Positions 11,811 through 23,619 of a stretch of DNA of 64,000 bases are shown here, in pieces; positions within the stretch are counted from its first letter, which is position 1; each line of letters opens with the position of its first letter. Source of the stretch: Datura wrightii (taxonomy: Eukaryota > Streptophyta > Magnoliopsida > Solanales > Solanaceae). The stretch lies in contig JASDFA010000007.1 in NCBI GenBank assembly GCA_035772735.1, forward strand, positions 72,950,501-73,014,500. Direction: 5' to 3'. Position numbers and translations under genes: made by a program. The notes under the pieces were generated by a model. The model saw nothing but the letters and a program-made list of their open reading frames with translations. It searched no databases and had not been told where the DNA came from.

Positions 11811-14212
11811 TGGTTCTCAGGTTCGGTCAGCAGGTGGACAGCATCAATAGTCCCAGCAAAGGTCCATCGCTCCAGCCCCATCATCGGCTAGTACGCCATC
11901 GAGGTTTAGAGGAGATCGAAGGAGCAGTTCAGGCTCGAGGGATCAGGGTAGCATGCAGGTGGAGCACACTTTTCCAGCTTATGCGAAGTGCGACAAGAAT
12001 CATCCCGGGAGATGCTTGATTGGCTCGAATACGTGTTTAAGGTGTGGCCAACCTGGGCATAGACTCAAAGATTGCCCCTTAGCTAGATAAGGGGTCGGTG
12101 CGACCCATGCGATAACAGCCAGTTCTGCAGCTCCAGCAACACGTCCCCCTCAGCAGGGTGGCTCTACTAGTTCAGCAGGTGGTCAGTGCAAAGACAGGTT
12201 TTATGCTTTAGTACCCTGCAAGGAGTAGGAGGCTTCATCGAATGTGGTCACTGGTATGTTGCAAGTCTTCCATAATGATGCTTATGCCTTGTTAGATCCA
12301 GGGGATACTTTGTCTTTTGTGACCCTTTATTGCTAGTAGTTTTGGTGTTAGCCCTGAAATCCTGTCAGAACCATTCTCGGTCTCTACTCTAGTCGATAAT
12401 TCGGTGGTAGCTAGGCGGATGTATAGAGGTTGCCCCATTATAGTGTTGCATAAGGTCACTTTCGTAGACTTAGTAGAGTTGTCTATGACTGACTTTGACA
12501 TGATTTTTGATATGGATTGGTTGTTTTCATGTTATGCTTCAATAAATGGTAGTACCCTTCTGGTGGAATTTCGATTGTTGGGAGGGTAACTTAGTTGTAC
12601 CGACCAGTCTATTTTTCGTATCTTAAGGCCAGGAAAATGATCTCTAAGGGCTTCATGTATCACCTAGTTAGGGTTTAAGGATGTTGAGTCCAAGATCCCG
12701 ACTATCCAGTTAGTTTCGGTAGTGTGTGAGTATCTAGAGGTTTTTCCCGATTATTTTCAAGGTGTCCCTCCGGAGAGGGAAATTGATCTCAGCATTGATC
12801 TCTTACCCGATACGCAACCCATCTCTATTCCTCCCTACAGTATGGCTCTAGCCGAGCTAAACGAGTTGAAGGATAAATTGAAAGACTTTCTAGATAAGGT
12901 CTTTATCTGGCTGAGCAAGTCTCCATTGGGTGCACCAGTGTTATTTGTCCGGAAAAAAGATGGTTCCCTTTGCATGTGTATTCATTATCGGCAATTGAAC
13001 AAGGTCACCACAAAAAATAGGTACCCTTTACTAAGGATCGATGATTTGTTTGACCAGCTTTAGGGTGCCAAGTGTTTATCCAAGATTGATCACGGGTCCG
13101 GGTATCACTTGCTTAGGGTTTGGGAGAGTGACATCCCGTAAATCGCTTTTAGGACTCGATATAGTAACTATGAATTTGTTGTTATGTATTTTGGACTAAC
13201 CAATGCCCCTGTAGCTTTCATGGATTTGATGAATAGGGTATTCAAGAAATATCTAGACATGTTCATGATTGTGTTCATCGATGATATCCTTATATACTAT
13301 CGGAGCGAGGAGGAGCATGCCACCCACTTGAGAGTAGTGCTTCAGACCCTTAAGGATCGTCAGTAGTATACGAAGTTCAGCAAATGTGAGTTTTTGTTGG
13401 AATCTGTAGCATTTTTGGGTAATGTGGTATCGAGTAAGGGCATAAAGGTAGATTCTCAAAAAATCGAGGCAGTAAAGAATTTGCCCAGACCGGTGAACCC
13501 ATCAGATATCAAGAGTTTTTTGGGCTTAGCGTGTTACTACTAGAGATTTGTTGAGCGTTTCTCATCTATTGCAACGCCTTTGACCAAGTTGACTCAGAAG
13601 AAGGTGAAGTTTCAATGGTCAGAGGCTCGTGAGAAAGCTTCCAAGAGTTGAAGACCCGACTCACTTCAGCACCAGTATTGACCCTACCTGAGTGTACCGA
13701 TGGTTTTGTGGTATACTGTGATGCTTTAATAATCGGACATGGGTGCATGTTGATGCAGCATGGGAAAGTGATAGCTTATGCCTCAAGACAATTAAAGGTT
13801 CATGAAAGGAACTACCCGACCCATGATCTTGAGTTGGCCTTTGTGGTGTTTGCATTGAAGACATGGCAGAATTACTTGTATGGGGTCCACGTGGATGTAT
13901 TTACGGACCTCAAGATCTTGCAATATGAGTTCACATAGAAGGACCTCAATGTTCGGCAAAGGACGTGGTTGGAGTTACTAAAGGACTACGACATGTGTGT
14001 TCTTTACCTTCTAGGCAAGGCTAATGTCGTTGCAGATGCACTTAGTACGCTCTCGATGTAGAGTGTGTCCTACGTGGATGAGGGAAATAAGGAGTTGGTA
14101 ATGGGTGTCCATCGACTTGCGAGGTTGGGAGTTAGATTGGTTGACTCAAGCGATGGCAGCGTTGTTGTGCAAAACAGATAAGAATTGTCGTTGGTTACGG
14201 ATGTGAAAGCCA
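11811..14212 (+). pseudogene. C1: truncated gag-protease-RT-RNase H
   Basis: Starts mid-gag. CCHC zinc knuckle at 12034-12075 (CLRCGQPGHRLKDC), for nucleic-acid binding by Gag. Protease active site near 12290 reads LLDPGDTLSF, an Asp where Ala is usual in DPGAT. Reverse transcriptase follows at 12722-13460 with FIDDILIY near 13274, then RNase H (13648-13938) and the connection toward integrase (to about 14212). Many stops and frameshifts, including TAG at 13061, TAG near 13545, and a frameshift near 13640; these three lesions recur in C2. It ends abruptly, with gag leader sequence following. Not functional. Confidence 0.8.
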
Positions 14213-16066
14213 CACTTATGACGAAGAGGATACTAGACGATTAGGAAATATTCCCTTCTTTCATGATCTATGTCGTGCGATGAAAGCCTTTACCTTTCTA
14301 ATTCGTGCTATTCGCATTTGCAGAATCATGCCTCCATGCAAAATGAATGCCAGAAGAAATGGTAACGATAATGATCATGAGGATGTCCATGATGGTGAGC
14401 ATCAGCCAGCCCCACGCGTTCACGGGGAGTAAGCACCAGAGCCAGCTACCCACGCTGAGTTTAGGGCAGTGATTTAAATGCTGGCACAAACCATGACTGC
14501 CCAGGTCTAGAATCAGACGGTGGCGCATTTCCCTCAGAATGGGAATGTAGCAGCAACTAGGGTGAGGGATTTCTTGAGGATGAGGCCTATGAAGTTCATG
14601 GGGACAAAGGTGGATAAGGATCCACATGATTTCATTGAGGATATTTTGAAAATCACCCAGGTTATGGGGATGAACAATGGAGAGTGCATTGACTTGACCT
14701 CCTATCATCTTAAGGGGGTTGCTCACATATGGTTCAAGTAGTGGAAGAATACCAGGGCAGTGGGTGCAGGCCCGATAGGTTGGGAAGAGTTTCACACGAC
14801 ATTTTTGGATTGGATCTTCCCTCGAGAGATGAGGGAGCTCAAGAAGGCCGAGTTTGTTAATTTGAAACAGGGTAACATATCTGTTCAACAATAAACACTG
14901 GAGTTTACACGATTATCTAATTATGCTCCGGAGTTGGCGGCAGACCAGAGGGCTCGGGTGAGCCATTTTGTGCATGGGGTGGTGGACTACTTGCACAAGG
15001 ATTGAAGGATTGTCATGCTTCATCGGGATATTTACTTTTCCCATATTGTATTGCATGCACAACAAATGGAGTCAGTCTACAGGAGGCAGAGGGAGGCCAA
15101 AAGGGCCAAAACTTACAGCTAAGGGGTCTCTTAGGTCTGGTCAGGGGGTGGACAGCGTCAACAGTCCTAGCACAGGTCCACCGCTCCAGTCCCATCATCG
15201 GCTAGTACGCCATTGAGGTTTAGAGGAGATCAGAGGAGCAGTTTAGGCTAGAGGGATTAGGGTAGCATGCAAGTGGAGCGCACTATTGCAGCTTATGCGA
15301 AGTGCGGCAAAAATCATCCCGGGAGATTCTTGATTGGCTCGGATATGTGTTTCAGGTGTGGCCAACCTGGGCACAGACTCAGGGATTGCCCCTCATCCAA
15401 ATCAAGGGTCGGTGGGACCCATGCAATAACATCCAGTTCTGCAGCTCCATCAACACGTCCCTCTCAGCAGGGTGCCTCTACTAGTTCAGCAGGCGGTTAG
15501 TGCCAAAACAGATTTTATGCTTTAGTACCCCGCAAGGAGCAGGAGGTTTCACCGAATGTGGTCAACGGCATGTTGCGAGTCTTCCATATTGATGCTTATT
15601 CCTTGTTAGATCCAGGGGATATTTTGTCTTTTTTGACCCTTTATATTGCTAGTAGTTTTGGAGTTAGCCTTGAAATTCTGTCAGAACTGTTCTAGGTCTC
15701 TACTCCAGTTGGTAATTCGGTGGTAGCTAGGCGGGTGTATAGAGGTTTCCCCATTATAGTGTTGCATAAGGTCACTTTTGTAGACTTAGTAGAGTTTTCT
15801 AAGACTTATTTTGACATCATTTCGTTTATGGATTGGTTTTTTTCATGTTACGCTTCAATAAATTGTAGGACCCTTGTGGTGGAATTCTGATTTTCGGGCA
15901 AGTTAGTTTTATAGTGGAAGGGTAACACAACTGTACCAACCAGTCGGTTTTTTCATATCTTAAGGCCAGGAAAATGATCTCTAAGGGCTTCATGTATCAC
16001 CTAGTTAGGGTTAAGGATGTTGAGACCCAGACCCCGACTATCCAGTTAGTTCCGGTAGTGTGTGAG
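14213..16066 (+). pseudogene. C2: leader, gag and protease
   Basis: 14213-14327 resembles the chromovirus leader of element F (GACGAAGAGG and TTTCATGAT words, against 46755-46800). Gag starts at ATG 14328 (MPPCKMNARRNG). The Gag core is at 14520-15000 (FLRMRPMKFMGTKVDKDPHD, then WEEFHTTFLDWIFPREMREL). The CCHC knuckle is at 15348-15389 (CFRCGQPGHRLRDC). The protease site near 15608 reads LLDPGDIL, with the same Ala-to-Asp change as C1. Several TAA and TAG codons interrupt gag. Sequence stops at 16066 because D is inserted; the continuation resumes at 25913. Confidence 0.8.
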
Positions 16067-16189
16067 TGTTACACCCCGTAAATTCTTGACATTTAGATGG
16101 CCTATTCGCATGTTGGTTAAGCGTTTTAGAATGCCATACGTGCTAGAAAAAGGGTCCGGGGAGAGACCGGACAAGCACCAAGTCGGAGT

Positions 16190-16236
16190 GTCGCAAGGCA
16201 AATGCGACTTATAAATCGCATTCGACAAATACGACT
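16190..16236 (+). repeat. Inverted-repeat module upstream of the D promoter
   Basis: Contains AATGCGA, 8 nt, TCGCATT (a perfect 7-bp inverted repeat), flanked by further GTCGCA and TACGACTT words. Lies 14 bp upstream of the TATA box. Present in the 3' LTR at about 23742-23789. The related LTR S2 has a different module at this position. Confidence 0.7.
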
Positions 16237-16249
16237 TAAAGGCCCCAAG

Positions 16250-16257
16250 TATATAAG
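16250..16257 (+). promoter_or_regulatory. TATA box in D 5' LTR
   Basis: TATATAAG followed by CCCCCA, downstream of the inverted-repeat module; probable promoter for the genomic RNA. Confidence 0.6.
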
Positions 16258-17273
16258 CCCCCACTTCGGTTTTTACGTGATAATTATCAATATTTGCAAT
16301 GAGTAACCCAGAGAATAGTAGAAAAATAGAGAGGACAAAGGTTTCCATTAAAATTCCTTCCGTTTACGCTATTAAACGCGGTCCAAACTTAAATTAACTT
16401 CGGGTAGCGAAGTATAAAGCTGCAAGGAGCATTTCTACGGAGTTAGTTTTGTGAAATTCGGCCGGAGAATCATCGTCCTACCGATCTAAGGTAAGTGGAA
16501 TTGCTCCAAATTAGTGTCAATATACTCCTAGACCTAAAGTGAGTATTTCTCGCTTCTACACTTCCGAGAAATAGCGAGTTTTTGGTTGTTTTTCGATAAG
16601 TCAAATTTTGGGCAGTATATATATTCAAAGTAGTGTTTTCTTCCAGAATATTGATGAATTTAGATTTATTTTCTATGAATATGAATGCAGTTGGAAGAAA
16701 TAGCTGTATATTGGTCGAGTTACACTAGTTAGTCAAGAAGTCGACAACTGAGGTGTGTAAAGCCAGTTTCTTCGGCAAGATAGTAATTCTAGAATAGTAA
16801 AATAGAATAAACTCCAAAAGAACGTTTCAAAGCCGAGTGTTATGCCCAGTGTAAATTCAGTAAGCATGCTTGAATAATTATTATATCATATTCAAAATAA
16901 AAGTAAGTAAATTAGTATCAAACAGCGAGATATTATTCCAGACTAAGTATAACTCAGTATCAGAATCCGTATAATTTAGCAAGGGATTCAGAATAGAATA
17001 TCAAAACATGGATAGTGTTATTAGATTTAATATATATGTTATATGTGATTATTGTTATTTTTAGAGACATGATTGTTCTATGTTGGGCACCCTTAGAGCT
17101 TCCTTGCCGCCCCAGGGTTAATAGCTGTGTCGAATTGCCCACCAGAGGGTGAGGATACGTCACTCGAAGGAGTGGCATGCTGTCCACCAGAGGACGAAGA
17201 TGGGATGCGACATTCCTCATAGCAGACTGATTAGCATTATAGCATACCCCCGTCGAGCGCTTGCGCCCAGAGC

Positions 17274-17319
17274 ACAGATTACAGATTACAGATCACAGAT
17301 CTCAGATTACAGTTTACAG
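17274..17319 (+). repeat. Heptamer tandem array (CAGATTA-like)
   Basis: Six imperfect copies of a 7-9 bp CAGATTA/CAGATCA unit inside the D 5' LTR; a matching array is at about 24828-24873 in the 3' LTR. Confidence 0.75.
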
Positions 17320-18358
17320 GAGTCCTCCAGACTCTGATACAGCTATAGTCAGGGGCCTAGAGAGCCTAAGTTTCATACCTAGGGGGCCGACGGGATGCTC
17401 ATAGTTACTAGATGAGTGGAGTGAATGGTTATTTTTGGATGGCGACCCGGGTAGGGGTATATAGATTGCATGTTGATTGGTACCTTCCGGCTTATGGGGG
17501 CTGGTATAGGTTTTTGTATGCTATATGTGTTATTTATTAAATTGATAGATAGCAGGACGCCGCATTGACAGGTATGATTCACACCTTCTCTCCTGTACAG
17601 TTAAGCTTAGTTTAGATTCTGCCATCCCAGACAGTCTTAGCCATCTTCTGTTATTCAGTAACTATCAGTATTACAGTATATTTTCAGTTATGTTTAGTTA
17701 TTGCTTTGCATACTCGGTACCAATGGTACTGACGCCCGTTTGGGGGCGCTGCATTACTTGCCTGCAGGTACTCATAGACGAGGAGCCGATCCCTCGTAAT
17801 TCTAGCCAGCACACAGAGTCATCAGCTCCTGTAATCTGGATCTTGACAACTAGAGGTTTATTCTTTCTTTTGTTGTACAGTACGGGTAGGTCGGGGCCCT
17901 GTCCCAACCATCTTATCAGTATCCTTAGAGGCTTGCAAATTGTATATTCCCTGTAGTTAGTTGTACCGGTCGTGTGAGGCCGTGTCTATATTTTAGTTTG
18001 TTTATGATGGTCGTGTGAGGCCTTATTCAGTTAATAGTTGGTTACCTTGCCGGTCAAAGCGTAGTTTAGCATTTGATTCAGCATTTCAGTGAAACTAGTC
18101 AGCATGGTGGCCTTGTCGGCCCACATAGGTTCCTTTATACTACTGTTGTTCTAGTTAGTTGTTGTTGTCTTACAGGTGGCTAGAGGCCTAGTCAGTCGGA
18201 GGCGGTATTTACAGCTGTTATATAGCCCGTTCGTTCCATGAACCCAGAGTTAGAGCCAGCCTGGCACCAGAAGTGCTTAGGCTTAGTAGTCCAGCAGTCC
18301 AGGTCTTAGTAGAGCACCAGGTGCCAGTCATGCCTCCCAAGGCGGGGCATGACAAACT

Positions 18359-18370
18359 TGGTATCCGAGC
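18359..18370 (+). other. Primer binding site, initiator tRNA-Met type (element D)
   Basis: TGGTATCCGAGC, one mismatch from the canonical TGGTATCAGAGC, 4 nt after the LTR end. Confidence 0.9.
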
Positions 18371-18568
18371 AGGTCGTGTCCCAGGGAGTCTGCAAGCCGT
18401 GCTAAGTAGAGTCTTGTCTATGGATGTGTTGTGCACCACATACCATAGGCAGGAGGCTGCAAGGCATGATAGGATGGTTACTCTTTCTTCATAATCAGTC
18501 GTGCCATAGAGCTGTACAATATAGGGTTGAGTCCCTAAAACTTATCATACTCTTTGTTTACAGATAAA
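18371..18568 (+). other. Leader of element D
   Basis: About 200 bases between primer site and gag ATG with no ORF. It may carry packaging and dimerisation signals, but nothing specific can be recognised. Confidence 0.5.
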
Positions 18569-20410
18569 ATGGAAGACCAGCAACATCCTATCACTGGTAG
18601 AAGACTGGATACCACAGCAGGAGAAGGCACCAGAAGGATGCCTCAGCCTCACTTAGAATCAGCCTGATCTGAGGGCGATACAGAGGCATCATCTCGACCA
18701 TCACAGAAGTCCCCACCCACCAGGAGCCACTTGGGACGACATTACCTCTGACAGTTCCTGTACCCACACCATCCGACCAGGAAATCGGAGGTGCAGTAGT
18801 TATGTTGGCACGAATGATGGCTACTCAGTGCCAGTCAGTGCCACCCATAACAATAGAGTCATTTGGTGGGCCTGGCAATTCGGGGGTCCAAGAATTCTTG
18901 GCACTAGGTTCCCCGCAGTTCAAAGGGTCAGATCAGGCAGAGGATCCCCAGGACTTCCTGGATTAGATGCAGAGAATCTTCTGGTTCATGCATGTCACAT
19001 CCACAGAGTCGGTTGAGTTAGCGGTATTCCGGCTGCGGGATATTGCTATGTTGTTGTACGAAAGTAGGGAAAGGTCCCGAGGGAGAGATGTTACCCCTCC
19101 GACCTGGTCTAGCTTTTCAGAGGCCTTCCTGGACCGTTATCTGCCATGAAAAATCTGACAGGCCCGGATGGACCAGTTTTTACACTTGGAGCAGGGGGCG
19201 AGGAGTGTATGGGAATACGTCCTGCAGTTCGATTCCTTGGCCCGCTATGCTCCAACCTTTTGTGGACACCATGCCATCTAGAGTCCACCGGTTTATTATG
19301 GGTCTGAACCCAGAATATATTGAGGCATGCATGACAGCTACGCTGCCGAAAGATATATATATTGCTCGGGTGCAGGCCTTTGCCCAGACTATTGAGGGCC
19401 TTAGACAGCGGCAACAAGATAGCAAACGAATAAATCAGGAACAGCGCCATAGGGACAGATCAAATGAGATATAGGGGGAGATTTGGAGAGGGCCTAGGCC
19501 ACGGTTGTCAGATAGGCCACCTAGACCCCCGCCTCCATCACAGCAGCAAAGGGGTGGATTTGGTTGCTGGGGACAGATAGAGTCCGGCAGGAGTTCTCGA
19601 ATGGTAGACTCACCCCAGAAGAGGAGGGCAGAGCAGAGTAGGTATACACCCCTACCTTGCCCTATTTGCACCTGACCCCACATTGGAGCTTGTAGATATG
19701 GCTCCACGGGGTGTTATGTATGTGGGAAGGAGGGTCATGTGATGAGAGACTGTCCAGCCAGGGGTCAGGGTAACCCAGATAGACAGGACAGGGCGTTAGC
19801 AGGGCCGCGTGCTCTAACAGCCTCGGCAGGGCGTAGGCCCTCAATCCCAACAGGCAGGGACCGAGGCAGATCAAGGGCCTCGAGTTTAGGTACGAGCCCA
19901 AGCCATACCTATGCATTACCAGGGAGGCAGGACTCAGAGGCGTCTCCAGATGTGGTAACAGGTATGATGACTATTTGCTCTCACCCAGCTTATGTGTTGA
20001 TTGATTCAGGATCTACCTTGTCCTATGTTACCCCATTTGTGGCTCAAAAGTTCGGTATTGTACCAGAGTTGCTTCAGCAACCCTTTTCAGTATCTACACC
20101 CATCAGTGACTCCATTATAGCCAAAAGGGTTTATCGAGGGTGTACAGTAGAGGTTGCTAATCGTCAGACAATAGTAGATCTGGTGGAATTAGAGATGATT
20201 GATTTAGACGCCATTATTGGTATGGATTGGTTGGCGCCGTGCTATGCCAATGTAGGATGCTGGACAAAGACGGTCCGATTCAACTTTCCAAGGAAGGCAG
20301 TACAAGAGTGGAAGGGTAGTACAGCTACGCCGAAAGGTAGGTTTATTTCCTACCTTCAGGCAAGGAAGTTGATAGCTAAGGGATGTATTTGCCACATAGT
20401 CAGAGTCTAG
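18569..20410 (+). pseudogene. Element D gag-protease
   Basis: Starts at ATG 18569 (MEDQQHPITGRR). The Gag core shows ESFGGPGNSGVQEFL, DFLDXMQRIFW and SWDDF-type blocks (18800-19400), with VHRFIMGLNPEYIEACMTA near 19285. CCHC zinc knuckle CYVCGKEGHVMRDC at 19712-19753. Protease active site near 20005 reads LIDSGSTLSYV (DSGS in place of DSGA). The C-terminal protease block IIGMDWLAPCYANVGC is near 20215. Interrupted by in-frame stops and at least one frameshift in the Gag core; the open protease half (19739-20410) is the best preserved piece. Would form the virus-like particle and mature it; this copy is dead. Confidence 0.88.
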
Positions 20411-23350
20411 GATGTACGGGTAGAGCCTCTGACTCTCCAGTCTGTTCCATTGGTTAATGAATTCCCCAATGTATTCCCAAATGAGCTACCTGGTATTCCC
20501 CTAGAAAGAGAAATAGATTTTGCAATTGATTTGCTACTAGGAACTCAGCCTATATCGATCCCTCAGTATCGTATGGCTCCTTCTGAACTTAGAGAAATAA
20601 CGGAGTAGCTGAAGGATCTGTTAGATAAGGGATTTGTTAGGCCGAGTACTTCACCTTGGGGTGCGCTGGTTCTGTTTGTCAGAAAGAAGGACGTCTCCCT
20701 CCGCATGTGTATAGACTATCGGCAGTTGAACAAGTATACAATCAAGAATAAGTATCCGCTTCCCAGAATAGGTGATATTTTTGATCAGTTATAGGGGGCA
20801 GATATTTCTCCAAGATTGACTTACGGTGCGGATATCATCAGGTTCGAGTTCATGAAAGGGACATTCCGAAGACTGCCTTCAGGACCATATACGGCCATTT
20901 TGAATTCCTAGTCAAGTCCTTTGGGCTGACGAATGCTCCCGCAGTATTCATGGACCTGATGAACAGCACCATCAGACCATACCTGGACCTATTCGTGATA
21001 GTGTTTATTGATGATATTATGGTGTATTGTCGCTCAGAGGCATACCACCAGGATCATTTGCGGACAGTGCTCCAGATTCTCAGGGGTCGTCAGCTGTATG
21101 ACAAGTTCTCTAAATGTGAATTTTGGCTGAACTCAGTAGCCTTCTTGGGGCATATCATGTCGGATGTTGTTATACAAGTAGACACAGCGAAAATAGAAGC
21201 GGTAAAAACATGGCCCATACCTACCACTCCAACCGAAGTACGTAGTTTTCTGGGATTAGCAGGGTACTACAGAAGATTTGTTAAGGGATTCTCCACCATA
21301 GAGGCACCTCTGACTAAGCTGATGCAAAAAGCAGTAAAGTTTCAGTGGACAGAGGCATGTGAGCAGAGTTTCCAGGAATTGAAAGACAGGTTAACCTCCG
21401 CTCCAGTGCTAGCACTGCCAGAAGGTACAGAGGGTTATGCAGTTTATTGTGACGTTTCAGGTGTTGGGTTAGGATATGTGTTTATGCAGCATGGTAAAGT
21501 AATTGCTTATGCTTCTAGACAGCTGAGGAAACACGAAAAGAATTATCCTACCCATGACCTGGAACTAGCCGCAGTGATCCACGCCCTAAAGATGTGGAGA
21601 CATTACTTGTATGGCGTCCATGTGGATATTTTCACTGATAATAAGAGCCTATAGTATATCTTCACTCAGAGAGAGTTGAATTTGCGGCAGTGTCGCTGGT
21701 TAGAGTTGTTGAAAGAATATGATGTAAATATTCTATATCACCTAGGAAGAGCCAATGTAGTAGCAGATGCCCTTAACCATAAGTCTATGGGGAGTTTGGC
21801 GTACTTGCAGCCCGAGCAGCGGGAATTGGCCCGAGAAATAAACTAGTTAGCCAGTTTAGTCATTCGTGTAGCAGAAATAGAGGACAATAGAGGGGTAATT
21901 TAGAACACCGCAGTGTCATCATTAGTTGTGGAGGTAAAGGAACGGCAGTATGAAGATCCTGACCTGGTTTAGCTTAAAGACTGAGTTCAGCAAGGAAAAC
22001 CGCTGGATTTTTAGGTAACTGAGGATGAAGTGTTGTGATGTAAGGGCCGCCTTTGTGTTCCAGACGTTGCAGGGCTTCGCCAGTAGATTATGGACAAGGT
22101 ACATTACGCCCGCTATTCTCTCCATCCAAGCACGACGAAAATGTACCACGATATCAAAGAATCTATTGGTGGCCAGGTATGAAGAGGGAAATAGTAGAAT
22201 TCGTAGCCCAGTGTCCTAACTGCCAGCATGAAAAAGATGAACACTAGAAACCAGGCGGATTGACTCTAGACATAGCTATGCCTCTTTGGAAGTGGGAAGC
22301 AGTAAATATGGATTTTGTGGCGGGATTACCCCGTACCAAGTATAGAAATGACTCGATTTGGGTAATTGTTTATAGACTGACAAAATCATCCCATTTTCTA
22401 CCAGTAAGGGCTACTTTCTCTGCCGAAGATTATGCTGAGTTGTATATCAGAAAAATAGTCAGACTGCACGATATTCCAGTGTCTATTATCTGTGACAGAG
22501 GGGCACAATTTATAGCCAAATTTTGGCAATCATTTCAGAGAGGCCTGGGAACACAGATTAACCTGAGCATAGCTTTTCATCCTCAGATAGATGGGCAGAT
22601 AGAACGCACTATTCAGACGCTCGAGGATATGTTGCGAGCGTGTGTGTTGGACTTTGGAGGTAGCTGGGATGAGCACTTACCACTTATTGAGTTCGCTTAT
22701 AATAATAGTTACCATTCAATTATCCAGATGGCGCCTTATGAGGCATTGTATGGGCGAAAGTGCAGATCACCAGTTGGCTGGTTTGAAGTAGGAGAGTCAG
22801 CGCTTATTGGGTCGGATATTATTCATCAGTCAGAGGAAAAGGTAAAACTTATCAGAGAACGCCTACTGACTGCTCAAAGCCGCCAGAAATCGTATGCTGA
22901 TGTGCGGTGCAGAAACTTGGAATTTAATGTGAATGACTAGGTATTCTTGAAAGTCTCTCCAATGAAAGGGATGTTGCGATTCGGAAAGAAAGGGAAGCTC
23001 AGCTCGAGACTTGTTGGGCCTTATCAGATTCACCGAAGAATAGGCCAAGTGGCATACGAGTTGAACTTACCTCCAGAATTAGAGTCTGTTCACCCAGTTT
23101 TCCACGTGTCCATGCTGAGGAAGTATATAGTAGACCCCTCCAGAGTTGTCCCAGTTTAGGATGTCTAGGTTATGGAGGAGCTGGCTTATGAAGAGGTTCC
23201 AGTAGCCATACTAGACTGGTAGATTCGCAAATTAAGAACTAAAGTTGTTGCTTCTGTCAAGGTATTATGGCATAACAGAAACCGAGAGGAAATGACTTGG
23301 GTAGCAGAGAAAGATATGAAAGTCAGATATCCTCAGTTATTTCAGACTTA
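20411..23350 (+). pseudogene. Element D reverse transcriptase, RNase H and integrase
   Basis: Reverse transcriptase runs from about 20440 (LEREIDFAIDL, then SLRMCIDYRQLNKYTIKN), has a frameshift near 20805 and resumes with FIDDIMVY at 21004-21027 (catalytic Asp pair at 21010-21015). RNase H: ALPEGTEGYAVYCDVSG and YPTHDLELAAVIHALKMW (21400-21600). Integrase: CPNCQHEK of the zinc finger near 22214, then the DDE core with Asp in VNMDFVAGLP (about 22310), Asp in CDRGAQF (about 22493) and Glu in ERTIQTLEDM (about 22602). The GPY/F region VGPYQIHRRIGQVAYEL is near 23010, and the chromodomain-like end VLWHNRNREEMTWVAE near 23265. Stops are mostly TAG at CAG or TGG positions. The C-terminal module classes D as a chromovirus. 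Confidence 0.92.
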
Positions 23351-23619
23351 ATCAGCCAGAGGTACATTAGTATTGTTGTTTTATGAGTTGCTTATGTTTA
23401 TGTCTATAAATGAAAAAGTTGACTCTACTTTATTGCGTGATGAATACTATAGTATTGTGTGGAATACCTATATTGGACTTTTCTGCATTTCAGGATTTTT
23501 GAGGCAGTGTATGTTACCGGGGAAACTCTGCCAAAATTTTTCGAGAATAAGTCGAGTAAGTTGAGATTCCTGTGAGCAGGAGTTTACATTCGAGAACGAA
23601 TGTTCTTAAGGGGGGAGGA
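23351..23619 (+). other. 3' untranslated region and polypurine tract of element D
   Basis: Noncoding, ending in the purine run AAGGGGGGAGGAT (23607-23619) directly against the 3' LTR; this primes plus-strand DNA synthesis. Confidence 0.85.

Larger units (their letters stand above)
16067..18354 (+). repeat. 5' LTR of element D
   Basis: Starts TGTTACACCCCG and ends GGGGCATGACA, immediately followed by the primer site. Contains an inverted-repeat module (16190-16236), a TATA box (16250-16257) and a short CAGATTA/CAGATCA heptamer array (17274-17319). Confidence 0.93.

Noticed and set aside
13248..13300. FIDDILIY motif as a possible endogenous pararetrovirus
   Set aside because: Order of RT, RNase H, integrase, flanking LTRs and target duplications show LTR retrotransposons; no movement-protein or coat motifs seen.
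14298..14891. 197-codon minus-strand ORF
   Set aside because: Antisense to C2 gag, whose plus-strand protein is recognisable; open by chance.
17274..17319. Regular short repeats as a possible CRISPR-like array
   Set aside because: Seven-to-nine base units without spacers, inside a plant LTR; a simple tandem repeat.
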